A DNA stretch of 61,406 nucleotides from an uncultured Schlesneria sp. (lineage in GTDB: Bacteria; Planctomycetota; Planctomycetia; Planctomycetales; Planctomycetaceae), in assembly GCA_903858935.1 (NCBI GenBank), contig CAIOKO010000043.1, positions 1-61,406 of the forward strand, given 5' to 3'. Every line of letters starts with the position of its first letter. The stretch's first letter is position 1. Below the pieces are notes generated by a model that searched no databases, was not told the origin of the DNA, and saw only the letters and a list, made by a program, of their open reading frames with translations. This document shows positions 18,984-29,105 of this stretch, piece after piece. The position numbers and the translations under genes were made by a program.

Positions 18984-20237
18984 TCACACAACGCTCGAAC
19001 GCTTGGCCAGTCCTGTCGAAGCCAGTGATTCAAGAAATGGCCGATATGCAAGCATTTTAATATTGCTGGGACCTTTGACTTTGTACGTGATCCCTCGCCA
19101 ATTAACGAAACGGGCACAAAGTGCATAGACCATCGATGATAAAAACATCGCCTCGGCACACACGTATCCCAAAAAGTTGGGAACAGGGTTTGGCGTGATT
19201 TCCTGACCGTTATTAACCACCATTTGCCGAACTGCCCGATCCAGTCGACTGGCTTCATATTGCGTTGCATAAAGATTAATCGGGCGGATCAATAACAATG
19301 CCAGGCAGCTTAGCCATTCGCCGTACAGGAATGTTTTGCAGATGAAAAAGTAATGGCAAGACCTTAGGACGGCGGTAAAGGTGATCAAAGCAACGGCAGA
19401 CCACCATTGGGGATGATAGAGTCGCAAGATCAACATCTGTCGATTGACGAAACGTAGGCATCCCATGACTGTGGTCGACTCGCGATTGACCACGGTTGCC
19501 TGCGGGACGCAAACCAGTTTCAGGTTACGACGCTGCAAGTGATTCAGCGTGTGAACGTCCTCGCAGAACATGTGGGCCCATTCTTCAGCCAGTCCCGTGT
19601 CTAACAGTTGGCGTCTTACGACCATTGAACCACCCCAAGGGGTGCTCGAATGAAAGATCCCCGAAGCTGCGATCAGGTTCCAGAAGCAACGCAATCGGGT
19701 TGCAAAGGTGTTGTCCGTCGGAGCAAACCAGCGAATTCCCGTCGTACAGCCAATTTCAGAATTTGCCAACGGGGCGACAAGACTCCGCAGCCATGTCGAA
19801 TGAGTAATCGCATCAGCGTCAACGAACGCGACCACTTCGGTCTCTTCAGGCAAGCCATTGATCGCCTGTATAATGGAACTGTTTTTCAAGCTGCAGTCCT
19901 GGCGGCGGTGTTGAAGAGTCGTGACTCTGAGGCGACTCGGACCACATTCGGCCTGAACGGTTCGGATCGCTTCCCAGGCCGGGTCCGTGTCTGAATCGAT
20001 CACGATCTGGACAAAGAAGTTTGGATAATCCTGCCGAATAAGATTTCGAAGACAAGACTCCAAGAACGGGTCGTTACCCCGCAGTGACAAGATGACCGCC
20101 GCCTTCGGCCAGGGGGTATCCGCGGGCCACGAGGGGAGCGGGCGGGAATAGTGGTTGCGAAGTTGACGAATTAACCAGGCTTGAGAAATCGTAAATCCGA
20201 TGGTTCCGACCAGGATCGCAGCAACAATATAAAACAT
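18984..20237 (-). CDS. membrane-anchored GT2 glycosyltransferase (GT21/HpnI-like)
   Basis: 417-residue family 2 glycosyltransferase. An N-terminal membrane helix (residues 1-20) is followed by the nucleotide-sugar domain: AAVILSLRGNDPFLESCL, a metal-binding DAD in VVAFVDADA, and FCEDVHTLNHLQRR carrying the acidic acceptor/base motif. The C-terminal region has two to three more membrane helices. The layout resembles ceramide glucosyltransferase/HpnI proteins, which add a sugar to a lipid. It converges on mfnB with a 16-base gap. Acceptor and sugar are not visible from sequence. Confidence 0.85.
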   Translation of the reverse strand: MFYIVAAILVGTIGFTISQAWLIRQLRNHYSRPLPSWPADTPWPKAAVILSLRGNDPFLESCLRNLIRQDYPNFFVQIVIDSDTDPAWEAIRTVQAECGPSRLRVTTLQHRRQDCSLKNSSIIQAINGLPEETEVVAFVDADAITHSTWLRSLVAPLANSEIGCTTGIRWFAPTDNTFATRLRCFWNLIAASGIFHSSTPWGGSMVVRRQLLDTGLAEEWAHMFCEDVHTLNHLQRRNLKLVCVPQATVVNRESTTVMGCLRFVNRQMLILRLYHPQWWSAVALITFTAVLRSCHYFFICKTFLYGEWLSCLALLLIRPINLYATQYEASRLDRAVRQMVVNNGQEITPNPVPNFLGYVCAEAMFLSSMVYALCARFVNWRGITYKVKGPSNIKMLAYRPFLESLASTGLAKRSSVV

Positions 20238-20449
20238 GGATCGCTCACTGAATCAAAACAATCGTTCCGTCGTATCTCGACTCTGACGAATTGGTTCGGC
20301 TTCGGCGACGCTAAACTCTAAAAAATTACCTCGTCTTCGGAAAAGCGATATGGAACGAAAAAGTTCAATTGCAAGATGGACCGGATCGGTCGAATGAGAA
20401 TGACGATTATGACGGTTTAGCCGGCTTTGATTACCGGCCCAAGCCTACG

Positions 20450-20483
20450 GAGACGAAAAAGAACCCAAGGCGTCGGCGACGCC
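20450..20483 (-). terminator. likely terminator of the sugar operon
   Basis: Read on the minus strand, a stem-loop with arms GGCGTC and GACGCC (20469-20483, loop GCC) lies 23 bases past the GH32 stop codon. It is followed by TTGGGTTCTTTTT, an imperfect T-tract. Nothing else is apparent in the 20238-20506 spacer. Confidence 0.45.
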
Positions 20484-20506
20484 TGTATCACCTGTATTGA
20501 AGAAAG

Positions 20507-22657
20507 CTATTTTCCAGTCCACGACGATCTTAGTTTATAAACCTGTAGTATTATCTTTGTAGCGATTCCGCCGTCATGGACATTTACCACAACCGACTGG
20601 TCTTGAGGATTAGGGATGAACGGCATCGGGACATAAGTGAGGCCGTCACTTGCGAAGACTTCGAGCATTGTTCGATCAACAAAGATCACCAGTTTCTGTT
20701 TGCCGTTTACCAGAGGGGCAGGTGCGCGATGATCGTTGACGATGATCACTTGCTCTTTTGGATCGTATGAAATCTTCGCTCCTCGAAGATTGAACTCGAC
20801 CATCGTCCCCTGTTTGGGGTCGATTTCCGCTCGCAGCTCGATCAGTTCTGACCGGAAGTTGGCGAGAGAATCCGCCTGGTTTGAACCAACGCGCAGAGCC
20901 TCCAGTTCTTTGACTGATTCACGGCGCAGACGTATCCCGTCAGGGGTTGTTCGCAACGTCAATTCGCAGGGGAGTGTTTGTAATTGATTGAAGGACATAC
21001 CTGGTGACGGGGCCTGGCTCCAACCGATCTGAATTCGCCGGTTTGTCGGGATGTCGCTGAATGTTTGAGCTGCGTAAAAGCCAATTCCGCGAACGTCGGT
21101 AAGCCTCGAAACTTCTGGTGTAAATGTTGCACCATCGAACGTTCCAATGGCATATTCACTGTTCGCTGCTGTCAATATCCATTTTTTCTTCGAGACATCC
21201 CCATCGACGGCTAGTTCAAAAAAGTCAGGACATTCAAACAGATATTTGTCACCGTCGATGCCTCCCTTGGTGACGCTCGCCAATTTCCAGTCTTTCAGGT
21301 TTGGAGAATTGAAAAAGTGGATTGTATGCAGTTTCCCGGGGGCTTCCACATAAAGCACCAGCACCCATTGTCTGGTTGGTTCGTGCCAGAAGACTTTCGG
21401 ATCGCGGTTGCCGCCGGAGATCTGTTTGATCACCGGATTTTGAGCATACTTCGTAAAAGAACGACCGTCGTTGCTGTAGGCGATACTTTGAACGGTTGGA
21501 TTGCCTGCAGCCGTGTAGATAAGGACAAGTGGAGGCTTGCCGTCTTTTCCAAAACCGCTGGTGTTGTTCCAGTCAACGACCGCACTGCCGCTGAACATCG
21601 CTCCTTGCTCATCGGGATATAGAGCTTCGGAGTGTTCTTGCCAGTGAACCAGGTCCTGGCTGGTGGCATGCCCCCAGTGCATGTTCCCCCAATTCCAGCC
21701 ATAGGGGTTGTGCTGAAAGAAAAGATGATATTCTCCGTTGTAAAAGACCAGTCCGTTGGGGTCGTTCGTCCAACCTCGCTTGGGTGAGAAATGCAACTGT
21801 GAACGGAGTGGTTCCTGGTAAAGATTTTCTGAGTCGAGCAACGTGTCTGCCTGACGAAGCGAATCCAGCGCCTTGGAAGTGACCGGTAGAACGTCCGCGA
21901 CTACGGTCAAGTTTTTGCCTGTCCATTCGCTGACATCCAGTGGTGCCCACCATTGTGCTTCCTCATCAGCCAGCTCAATATCAAATCTTCGAACGGCTTT
22001 CCCGTCGACGCTGATGGTCACGACACGGGGCTTTGCTCCTGTCTTGACTGGAAAGTGAAGCAGCTTTTTATCGATCGTCAGATTCCGTGACACATCTCTG
22101 GCAACGGGAACGGGTGGAACAGAGATTGGAGCCGTTCCTCGGTCATCAGTCATTACGATCTGGTCGACATTAATGTGTCCCCACCCCCCTTGGCGTTGAT
22201 CTGCGATCACAAGCACTGCTTCTCGGCCTGCAAATTCACCAACGTCCCATGCGGCAGGTTCCAGTCGCTCGCTTCCGCCAGATGTTGTGTTCGGCCCTGT
22301 CGCCGTTCGGACGACCTTGCCGTCGAGCACCAGATTCACGCACGTCTCATCGGCCCAGCCACCGCCGCCGATCAGAAACGTGATGAATTTGCGCTCGATT
22401 TTGAATCCCGGCGAAGTCAGCGTGCCCGTCGCGTTATCACCTCCCCGGAACGAATTCACAAGTCCTTGTCCTTGATACCCGTCAACAGGCATTTGACCCT
22501 CAAGTTTTCCGCGAGCAGGGCCTGTTCCAAAAGCCGTTCCTGTCGTTTTCCAATTGCCGTAATCCGATCCTTCAAAGTCGGCAACGACAATCGGTTCGGA
22601 CGAATAGGCTGTTGTCGAAACGGTTATGAATACGATGATTAATAGTGTGAACTTCAC
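20507..22657 (-). CDS. secreted glycoside hydrolase family 32 (levanase/inulinase-type)
   Basis: 716-residue exported hydrolase of beta-fructofuranosides. The signal peptide covers residues 1-19. Residues 20-280 are an extra N-terminal beta-sandwich region. The GH32 catalytic propeller follows: WTNDPNG with nucleophile D299, RDP with D419, and ECPDF with acid/base E475; then the C-terminal sandwich (IFVDRTMLEVFASDG). The GTG start is supported by AAGGAG seven bases upstream. It lies 24 bases after the FBPase gene at the end of a four-gene sugar operon. The specific fructan cannot be told from sequence. Confidence 0.93.
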   Translation of the reverse strand: MKFTLLIIVFITVSTTAYSSEPIVVADFEGSDYGNWKTTGTAFGTGPARGKLEGQMPVDGYQGQGLVNSFRGGDNATGTLTSPGFKIERKFITFLIGGGGWADETCVNLVLDGKVVRTATGPNTTSGGSERLEPAAWDVGEFAGREAVLVIADQRQGGWGHINVDQIVMTDDRGTAPISVPPVPVARDVSRNLTIDKKLLHFPVKTGAKPRVVTISVDGKAVRRFDIELADEEAQWWAPLDVSEWTGKNLTVVADVLPVTSKALDSLRQADTLLDSENLYQEPLRSQLHFSPKRGWTNDPNGLVFYNGEYHLFFQHNPYGWNWGNMHWGHATSQDLVHWQEHSEALYPDEQGAMFSGSAVVDWNNTSGFGKDGKPPLVLIYTAAGNPTVQSIAYSNDGRSFTKYAQNPVIKQISGGNRDPKVFWHEPTRQWVLVLYVEAPGKLHTIHFFNSPNLKDWKLASVTKGGIDGDKYLFECPDFFELAVDGDVSKKKWILTAANSEYAIGTFDGATFTPEVSRLTDVRGIGFYAAQTFSDIPTNRRIQIGWSQAPSPGMSFNQLQTLPCELTLRTTPDGIRLRRESVKELEALRVGSNQADSLANFRSELIELRAEIDPKQGTMVEFNLRGAKISYDPKEQVIIVNDHRAPAPLVNGKQKLVIFVDRTMLEVFASDGLTYVPMPFIPNPQDQSVVVNVHDGGIATKIILQVYKLRSSWTGK

Positions 22658-22681
22658 TGCGAGACTCCTTGGTGTGTCTGA

Positions 22682-24676
22682 CTAGGAACGCATCTTCGGA
22701 CGCCACTCATCCTGGGCCAGTTCGTTATTACGGTAAAGTTCAATTAAGCGTTCAAGCATTTCGATGTCACAACGAAATTGCTCGCCGCGTTCGGTGTCGG
22801 CCATCAGACGCGTGCGACCCCATTCGCGGATAACGGAAACGCTGGGGACAATGTCGATCCCTTCTCGCACTGCCGATTCCACGGAATCGAAATGGTGGTG
22901 TTTTGCCAGAAGCGTTTTGTCAGGACCCATTACCAAGGTGTAGCCATGGTCACCATATGCTTCTGAAAACCCCCCGTCGATCGCAATTGCCTTTCCACTT
23001 CGCTTCAGTGGTGACTCGGACGCGTCAATTTTGACGGGGACATGGCCATTCACAATCAAACCGTGGTGGGTATCAACTCCAAATTCGGCCAGGACCTTTT
23101 CGCAAAACCATGCTTCGTTCACTAGCGAAAAATACGGATCTTTCGTCTCGTGGTGGGGCTTTTTGTCAGCGATAAAATCACGTTCAAAAGTTGCGATCCG
23201 GTCCTTACCAAAAAGCGGCGATCTAGGCCCGCACCACAGATACCATAGCAGATCCAGATGTTTCTGTTGACGCTGCTCAAAAGCCCAGGCAATGACACGC
23301 TCGATCGCATCAAACATGGAGCGACCAGCAAGCAATTTCCCGTCGATTGGCATCGGCAGGAAGGTCCCATCAGAATTGCAGGGGACGCAACCATGAAAGA
23401 TCAGATGATCGTCGCGTCGCAGATACATTGCACCATGATTAACGAGGTACCTCAGGTGCTCGCCCAGTTTCTGGCTGTTTAGAAACGAATGACGCAGCCG
23501 ATTCAGGCATGCTTCTTCCTGTGGACTTAGCTCATACGGTCGGTCCGGGTCCAGCGTCGGAAACAGGCTGTCAGTTAATGAATATTCAACACCATCGATT
23601 GTAATGACCCCACGCTGTTGATCAATTTGATGCAGAAGGCGGCGATGATCGAGACCCCATTCGGGATTTCGGGAGATCATCTGACCTTCCAGTTTAAATT
23701 GCATGATCGCAGCTGCTTTTTGCATTCGTGCGATGATGACATCGGATCTCATCCCGCTGGACTTGGGCATGAAGTTTGTTGCGGGATCATCGACGTAAAC
23801 GGTGCGAGCCAGATGTTCCAGTGGCGTCAGCGGAATGCTGTATCCTTCGTCGAGCTGGCCCAGGCGGCGATACCTCAACGATACTCGCAGGACGTGGCAG
23901 ATCAGCGCTTCGTGTCCCAGTCCCGCGCCGAGCCATGCCGCATCGTGGTTGCCCCAGATGAACGAAACATTCGGCTGATCTCGCAGATAGTCAACGACGC
24001 GATCACCTCGTGGTCCTCGATCCCAGCAATCACCACCAATGATCAGTTCATAAATCGCCAGATTACGAATGAGACGGCCCGTAATATGAATCAGGTGCAG
24101 AGCCCTGCCTCTGGGGACAAGTTCATCCACCACAGCATTGGTGAACCCCCCGCCCTGTTCATCGGGTCGTTCATGAAGCATTTCATTAAAAAGGTTTGAG
24201 TATTCACGAGGAAATACCTGCATTGTTCGCTTCAAGCTGTAGTTTGAGGCTAGCACGCGAACCAGTTCGAATTGATGTTTGAGAGTTCGTCGAGCGAATG
24301 TCCGCAACTCATCGATATCCGTGAGTGTTTTCTCCAGGCGTTCAGTCACTTCGGCAGGATAAAATATCAGCGTCAGGAATTCGGAAAATTCCCTCGAGTC
24401 CATCCGGTCCTTGAAAAGTCGCTCGATCAATGGCCTTAATGTTCCCGATGCATTGTTGATTACGTGCCGCAATTTCTTGTCCTCCCCGTGGATGTCACTG
24501 ATGACATGGACTGTCCCTTTGGGAAGTGTCAGCACAGCGGAAAGTCTGGCGATTTCGGCAAGCGCCGAGTCGATATTGGGAAACTGAGTTGCAAGTGCAC
24601 GTAACAGGGTTAACTCATAGCGGAGCGGTTTCTCTTCGCGAACTCCTCGTTCACCACTTTGTTTTTCATTTGGCAT
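22682..24676 (-). CDS. fbp: class III fructose-1,6-bisphosphatase
   Basis: 664-residue phosphatase hydrolysing fructose 1,6-bisphosphate to fructose 6-phosphate. The calcineurin-like metal motifs are intact: HVISDIHGE (D61, H63), GGDCWDRGPRGDRV and WGNHDAAWLG. Length and order fit the Firmicutes-type class III FBPase. It lies between the sugar permease and the GH32 gene on the same strand, a setting that points to fructose-phosphate flux with glucose-6-phosphate isomerase nearby. The start is ATG at 24676; no strong ribosome binding site is visible. Confidence 0.95.
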   Translation of the reverse strand: MPNEKQSGERGVREEKPLRYELTLLRALATQFPNIDSALAEIARLSAVLTLPKGTVHVISDIHGEDKKLRHVINNASGTLRPLIERLFKDRMDSREFSEFLTLIFYPAEVTERLEKTLTDIDELRTFARRTLKHQFELVRVLASNYSLKRTMQVFPREYSNLFNEMLHERPDEQGGGFTNAVVDELVPRGRALHLIHITGRLIRNLAIYELIIGGDCWDRGPRGDRVVDYLRDQPNVSFIWGNHDAAWLGAGLGHEALICHVLRVSLRYRRLGQLDEGYSIPLTPLEHLARTVYVDDPATNFMPKSSGMRSDVIIARMQKAAAIMQFKLEGQMISRNPEWGLDHRRLLHQIDQQRGVITIDGVEYSLTDSLFPTLDPDRPYELSPQEEACLNRLRHSFLNSQKLGEHLRYLVNHGAMYLRRDDHLIFHGCVPCNSDGTFLPMPIDGKLLAGRSMFDAIERVIAWAFEQRQQKHLDLLWYLWCGPRSPLFGKDRIATFERDFIADKKPHHETKDPYFSLVNEAWFCEKVLAEFGVDTHHGLIVNGHVPVKIDASESPLKRSGKAIAIDGGFSEAYGDHGYTLVMGPDKTLLAKHHHFDSVESAVREGIDIVPSVSVIREWGRTRLMADTERGEQFRCDIEMLERLIELYRNNELAQDEWRPKMRS

Positions 24677-24819
24677 TAATAATATCTTGATCTAGCAGTG
24701 TGTTTTAGTGATTCCGTCGACTTTTCATGCAGTCTGTTTGTACTGGTTCTTTGGATCGCGGACAGCACGTTGAGCAGGACAATCATTGTCGTTGATGCTT
24801 GTTGGAAAACGGATGATGC

Positions 24820-26154
24820 TCATGCGCGAGAATTCCTTCGCTTCAGCGTATCGAACAGCACGGCCAACATCAAAACCGCACCCAGTACGATCTTTTGATT
24901 GAATGGATCAACGTCCTTCAGATTCATTCCATTCTTGATGACGGCAATGATGAAGGCTCCGATCAATGTACCGAATACTTTACCTCGGCCTCCCATCAGC
25001 GAGGTGCCGCCGACAACCACCGCAGCAATCACTTCCAGCTCATACATTAAACCAAATTTTGGATCACCGGCCGAAAGCTGTGAAGTCAACACGATTCCGC
25101 CAAGACCCGCAAGAGCCCCGCAGATTGTATAGACCGACATCAAGATTCGTTTGACCGGTACTCCTGACAGCCGTGCCGCTTCCGCATTCCCCCCGATGGC
25201 GTAGACGTATCGTCCAAAAACGGTTCGCGACATGGCGATATGAGCAATAATGTACAGCAGAAGCATCAAAAGGATCGGATTCGGTATTCCTGCAACTTCT
25301 CCTCGGCCGAGCCAGAAGAACGACGTTGGCAGTTCCGGAATCGACCGACCTGATGACAAGCGGTAAGACAATCCACTTGCCATCATCATCATTGAGAGTG
25401 TTACGATAAACGGGGGAAGCTGAAACGTTGTGACCATGTACCCATTAAACGCCCCGGCCAATGTGCAGATGCCGATTCCCGCAATCGCAGCACCAATGAC
25501 CATACTGAGCCCCGCGTGTGCCCCGCCGCCTGCATCACGGATCATGATTGCCGTACCGACTGATGCGAGGGCGACCAGCGAACCAACCGAAAGATCGATC
25601 CCACCAGTGATGATCACCATCGTCATGCCAATTGCAATTATCGCATAGATGGCTGTCTGATTTGCAACGCCTAACAGGTTGCTGATCTTAAGAAAATCGG
25701 GCCAGGTGTACGTCGATGGGACGACGCATTTACCCGAACCGACAGATGGGAATCGGTCATAGACCGGCCATTTTGCAGTTACGTCGTTAGCCGCGATTGC
25801 ATCAATTTCGCCCCCTGACGCAAGGATCGAGTCGATTGCTCGTTTGGCGTCAGAAGCAGCACCGTTGACGTTGTCCAAAACGGTCGCGCCAGCGTCAATC
25901 AGGCTGGACGCGACACCATTTGCAAACGCCAGATCTTCACTCGTATTCCGAGTGACGATCAACACGCGGGCCTGACGGCCATTTTGCGAAATAATCAAAT
26001 CAGCGACCTGACGGCCTGCAGCCTCGCCAGTTGGGTGCTGCTGCTTGATCGTCAAAACGCTGAACAGACTGGCCAGAACCAACAAGACGAAAATCATGCC
26101 ATAGTCGCGGACGAATGGTTTGTTGATGAGCCATGTACGATGTTTTGAACTCAT
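24820..26154 (-). CDS. sugar ABC transporter permease (RbsC family) with extra periplasmic domain
   Basis: 444-residue inner-membrane permease. The RbsC-type core begins at about 160 (AIYAIIAIGMTMVIITGGIDLSVGSLVAL) and ends with GRGKVFGTLIGAFIIAVIKNGMNL. Between helix 1 (19-36) and the core lies a soluble insert of about 115 residues (ARVLIVTRNTSEDLAFANGV ... AKRAIDSILASGGEIDAIAAND) that reads like part of a periplasmic sugar-binding lobe. It overlaps the binding-protein gene by four bases (ATGA). No ABC ATPase gene is present here, so the ATPase must be encoded elsewhere or lost. Confidence 0.9.
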   Translation of the reverse strand: MSSKHRTWLINKPFVRDYGMIFVLLVLASLFSVLTIKQQHPTGEAAGRQVADLIISQNGRQARVLIVTRNTSEDLAFANGVASSLIDAGATVLDNVNGAASDAKRAIDSILASGGEIDAIAANDVTAKWPVYDRFPSVGSGKCVVPSTYTWPDFLKISNLLGVANQTAIYAIIAIGMTMVIITGGIDLSVGSLVALASVGTAIMIRDAGGGAHAGLSMVIGAAIAGIGICTLAGAFNGYMVTTFQLPPFIVTLSMMMMASGLSYRLSSGRSIPELPTSFFWLGRGEVAGIPNPILLMLLLYIIAHIAMSRTVFGRYVYAIGGNAEAARLSGVPVKRILMSVYTICGALAGLGGIVLTSQLSAGDPKFGLMYELEVIAAVVVGGTSLMGGRGKVFGTLIGAFIIAVIKNGMNLKDVDPFNQKIVLGAVLMLAVLFDTLKRRNSRA

Positions 26155-27170
26155 AGCTTCTTGTCAATACCTATGTCGTTCAGCTCAGGATCTTTGTCCG
26201 CATCTGCTTTGTAATAGAGTTCCGATGGGATCAGTATCTCTTTAGGAACGTCATCACCATTGAAATGTTTAAGGATCTGCTCCACGGTCGAACGGCCGAT
26301 CCGATCAGGAAATTGAATAGGGTCGCAAACAATCTTGCCGTCGCGGATTGCTTGTTTACCAATCAGCTGGCCATCAAACGCAATGATTTTGACCTGATCC
26401 TGCTTGGCCACGCTTTCCAGAGCAGATCGAGCACCCAATCCCGATGGATCATTGATTGCAAAGATCGCTGCCAGATCCGGGTTTGCCTCAATGGCATCCT
26501 TGGCAGCTTTGAATCCTTCGTCACGAGCGCCCCCTCCATCCAGCGTCGCGACGATCTCAATTTTGTCCCCTTGAGATTTGGCATTGTGAGCATCCAAAAC
26601 CTCGAGGAAGCCTTTCACTCGTAATTGACAAGATTCTGCTTGCGGGAAATGAATGATGGCAACCTTTCCTCCTGTGCCACCGAGCAGTCTGACCATCGCT
26701 TCACCAGCTAGTCTGCCTCCATTGTAGTTTTCGGTTCCGACGTGGCAGACGACCTGTCCCTCATGGCCATCGTATTTTAAATCGTTCGTGAATACGGGAA
26801 TTCCCGCTTTATTGGCCTTGGCGATCGCAGGCCCAATCGACTGTGGATCGCAGGGATTCAGCACGATTGCAGCAACCCCCTTGACAAGGAATTCGTTCAC
26901 TTGATCTGCCTGAGTCTTGACGTCCCGTTCGGCTGAAACAACGATCAGATCGTAGCCGTGCTTTTCGGCTTCAAGCTTCATATTGTCGGCAATAACCTTA
27001 AAAAATGGATTGGTGAGTGTGAGCGCCGAGTATCCGATCGTCCCCTTGCTCTTCACCACGTCTTTTGCTTTTTGGGCATCCTGATGCGTGTTCTTCTTGC
27101 CGCTCGAGTCTTCACAACCGGCAACTGCGAAGCTGAGGGCTAAAAGAAAAAATGCGGAAAACCGAATCAT
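26151..27170 (-). CDS. sugar-binding lipoprotein of an ABC transporter (RbsB family)
   Basis: About 339 residues from ATG 27170, which gives a compact lipoprotein signal (MIRFSAFFLLALSFAVAGC). ATGs at 27191 and 27215 would add 7 or 15 residues. The mature protein is a Peripla_BP_4/RbsB-type binding protein: TIGYSALTLTNPFFKVIADN at the start, VAAIVLNPCDPQSIGPAI in lobe 1 and AIFAINDPSGLGARSALES in lobe 2. It captures a pentose, hexose or similar ligand in the periplasm and passes it to the coupled permease. With GH32 and FBPase in the operon, fructose is a reasonable guess only. Confidence 0.92.
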   Translation of the reverse strand: MIRFSAFFLLALSFAVAGCEDSSGKKNTHQDAQKAKDVVKSKGTIGYSALTLTNPFFKVIADNMKLEAEKHGYDLIVVSAERDVKTQADQVNEFLVKGVAAIVLNPCDPQSIGPAIAKANKAGIPVFTNDLKYDGHEGQVVCHVGTENYNGGRLAGEAMVRLLGGTGGKVAIIHFPQAESCQLRVKGFLEVLDAHNAKSQGDKIEIVATLDGGGARDEGFKAAKDAIEANPDLAAIFAINDPSGLGARSALESVAKQDQVKIIAFDGQLIGKQAIRDGKIVCDPIQFPDRIGRSTVEQILKHFNGDDVPKEILIPSELYYKADADKDPELNDIGIDKKL

Positions 27171-27439
27171 GATCTGTTTCTCGAGCGACATGGCGAAATT
27201 AGAACGTTGTAACATTCAGTAAATGATCAAATCAGAGGGCGAGCACATTTGCCGGAAGACGGAGTATTTCCGACGAGAGTATTCGTAACGGAAAACGATT
27301 GCAAAGCTGGTGGAAAACTCGTCTATTTAATTGAGCATTACTGTTTTGCGATCCACGCGCAGTTGGACGCTTTTTGCAGTACAGTAGTCCGGCCGATTGT
27401 CGTTATTGCAAGAAAAAAGAATTTGAGGAGTTCATTTCG

Positions 27440-29026
27440 ATGACAGCCCCGTCTTCCTGGTCTCGATATTGCCAATACTTGATCGCCGATCGTCAGCTCG
27501 GATTTTCGCTCGATATCAGTCGCGTACGATTTTCTGAGTCCGACCTTTCTTCGCTTGTTCCGCGTGTGACAACGGCCCTCGGTGCGATGCAGGAACTGGA
27601 ACGAGGTGCAATCGCCAACCTCGATGAAAACAGAATGGTTGGCCACTATTGGCTTCGCGCCCCAGAACTGGCTCCGACGCAAGAAATTGCTGCCGAAATT
27701 CGAGGGACTCAGGGTAACATCGCTGAATTCGCAAAACAGATTCACGATGGAGTAATTCAGGGGGCTGATGGTCGATTTCAATTCCTGCTCTTAATCGGAA
27801 TCGGTGGATCGGCACTGGGGCCGCAATTCGTAGCCCAGGCACTCGGATCACCTCTCGACGAAATCCTTCCGTTCTTCGTCGACAATACTGACCCGGACGG
27901 TATTGATCAGATTCTGGGAGAACTCGACGGGCAACTCGGCAAAACGCTGGTGCTGGTCATCTCAAAATCTGGTGGAACTCCCGAAACGCGAAACGGAATG
28001 CTGGAAGTCGAAAAAGCCTATAAGGCGGCTGAGTTGAACTTCGCGGAGCACGCCGTCGCCATCACGCAGGCCGGCAGCAAGCTGGACAAGACTGCGACTA
28101 AGGATGGTTGGCTGAAAACGTTTCCCATGTGGGACTGGGTTGGCGGTCGAACGTCAGTCCTTTCAGCAGTCGGATTGCTTCCCGCAGCGCTGCAGGGGAT
28201 TTCCACCGACGATTTGCTGGCCGGTGCCGCGGCAATGGATCGACTGACGAGGACGACTGATCCGTGGAAGAACCCCGCAGCACTGCTCGCGATGATCTGG
28301 TACCAGATCGGAAACGGGAAAGGCGAAAAGGACATGGTCATTCTTCCCTATAAAGATCGACTTTGTCTGTTCAGTCGTTACCTGCAACAGCTTGTAATGG
28401 AATCGCTCGGAAAAGAGCTCGATCGGCAAGGAAACGTCGTGCATCAGGGAATCGCAGTCTACGGTAACAAGGGCTCAACAGATCAGCACGCCTATGTTCA
28501 GCAATTACGAGACGGTATTGCCAACTTCTTCGCGACATTCATCGAAGTGCTGAAAGATCGAAGTGAACCGTCAATCGAGGTTGAACCCGGTGTCACATCG
28601 GGTGACTATCTGAATGGTCTATTTCTGGGGACGCGTGAAGCATTAGGCGAGAATCGGCGCGACACGATCACCATCACGATCGATACCGTGAACGGTCACA
28701 GCGTCGGTGCTCTGATCGCTTTATATGAACGTGCGGTCGGTCTCTACGCCGAACTGATTAACGTTAACGCCTATCACCAGCCTGGAGTGGAAGCGGGTAA
28801 AAAGGCGGCTGCCGCAGTTCTTGAACTTCAGTCAAAGGTGATCGCACAACTGAAAATCGCAACTGAACCGCAATCGACCGAGCAAGTTGCGACATCCCTC
28901 GGGCTGCCCGAAAAAGTGGAATGGGTCTACAAAATCCTTCAACATCTCAAGTCGAACACGGAACGCGGTATCATTCAAACGACGGGGGATTCACCTGCCC
29001 TGGCCAAATTCCAATCTGTAGGTTAA
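27440..29026 (+). CDS. pgi: glucose-6-phosphate isomerase
   Basis: 528 residues from ATG 27440, chosen because GAGGAG stands nine bases upstream; the frame is open further up (to TTG 27374) without a plausible start. The enzyme interconverts glucose 6-phosphate and fructose 6-phosphate. Family motifs: [36 protein letters not shown] (sugar-phosphate SIS site), [17 protein letters not shown] (PGI signature) and [15 protein letters not shown]. It diverges from the sugar operon; the 270 bases between the two starts must carry both promoters. Confidence 0.97.
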   Translation: MTAPSSWSRYCQYLIADRQLGFSLDISRVRFSESDLSSLVPRVTTALGAMQELERGAIANLDENRMVGHYWLRAPELAPTQEIAAEIRGTQGNIAEFAKQIHDGVIQGADGRFQFLLLIGIGGSALGPQFVAQALGSPLDEILPFFVDNTDPDGIDQILGELDGQLGKTLVLVISKSGGTPETRNGMLEVEKAYKAAELNFAEHAVAITQAGSKLDKTATKDGWLKTFPMWDWVGGRTSVLSAVGLLPAALQGISTDDLLAGAAAMDRLTRTTDPWKNPAALLAMIWYQIGNGKGEKDMVILPYKDRLCLFSRYLQQLVMESLGKELDRQGNVVHQGIAVYGNKGSTDQHAYVQQLRDGIANFFATFIEVLKDRSEPSIEVEPGVTSGDYLNGLFLGTREALGENRRDTITITIDTVNGHSVGALIALYERAVGLYAELINVNAYHQPGVEAGKKAAAAVLELQSKVIAQLKIATEPQSTEQVATSLGLPEKVEWVYKILQHLKSNTERGIIQTTGDSPALAKFQSVG

Positions 29027-29036
29027 ATCCAATCGT

Positions 29037-29072
29037 GATCAACACGGGCGTCGTCACTCGCCTGTGTTGATC
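29037..29072. terminator. strong hairpin between convergent genes
   Basis: Arms GATCAACACGGGCG and CGCCTGTGTTGATC form a 14-base-pair stem with one G-T pair and an 8-base loop. It lies 10 bases after the pgi stop and 33 bases before the stop of the convergent gene. No T-tract follows on either side, so it may terminate both genes inefficiently or protect transcript ends. Confidence 0.55.
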
Positions 29073-29105
29073 GAATCTGCTTTCGAGAGAGTGGCCACGA
29101 TCCCT

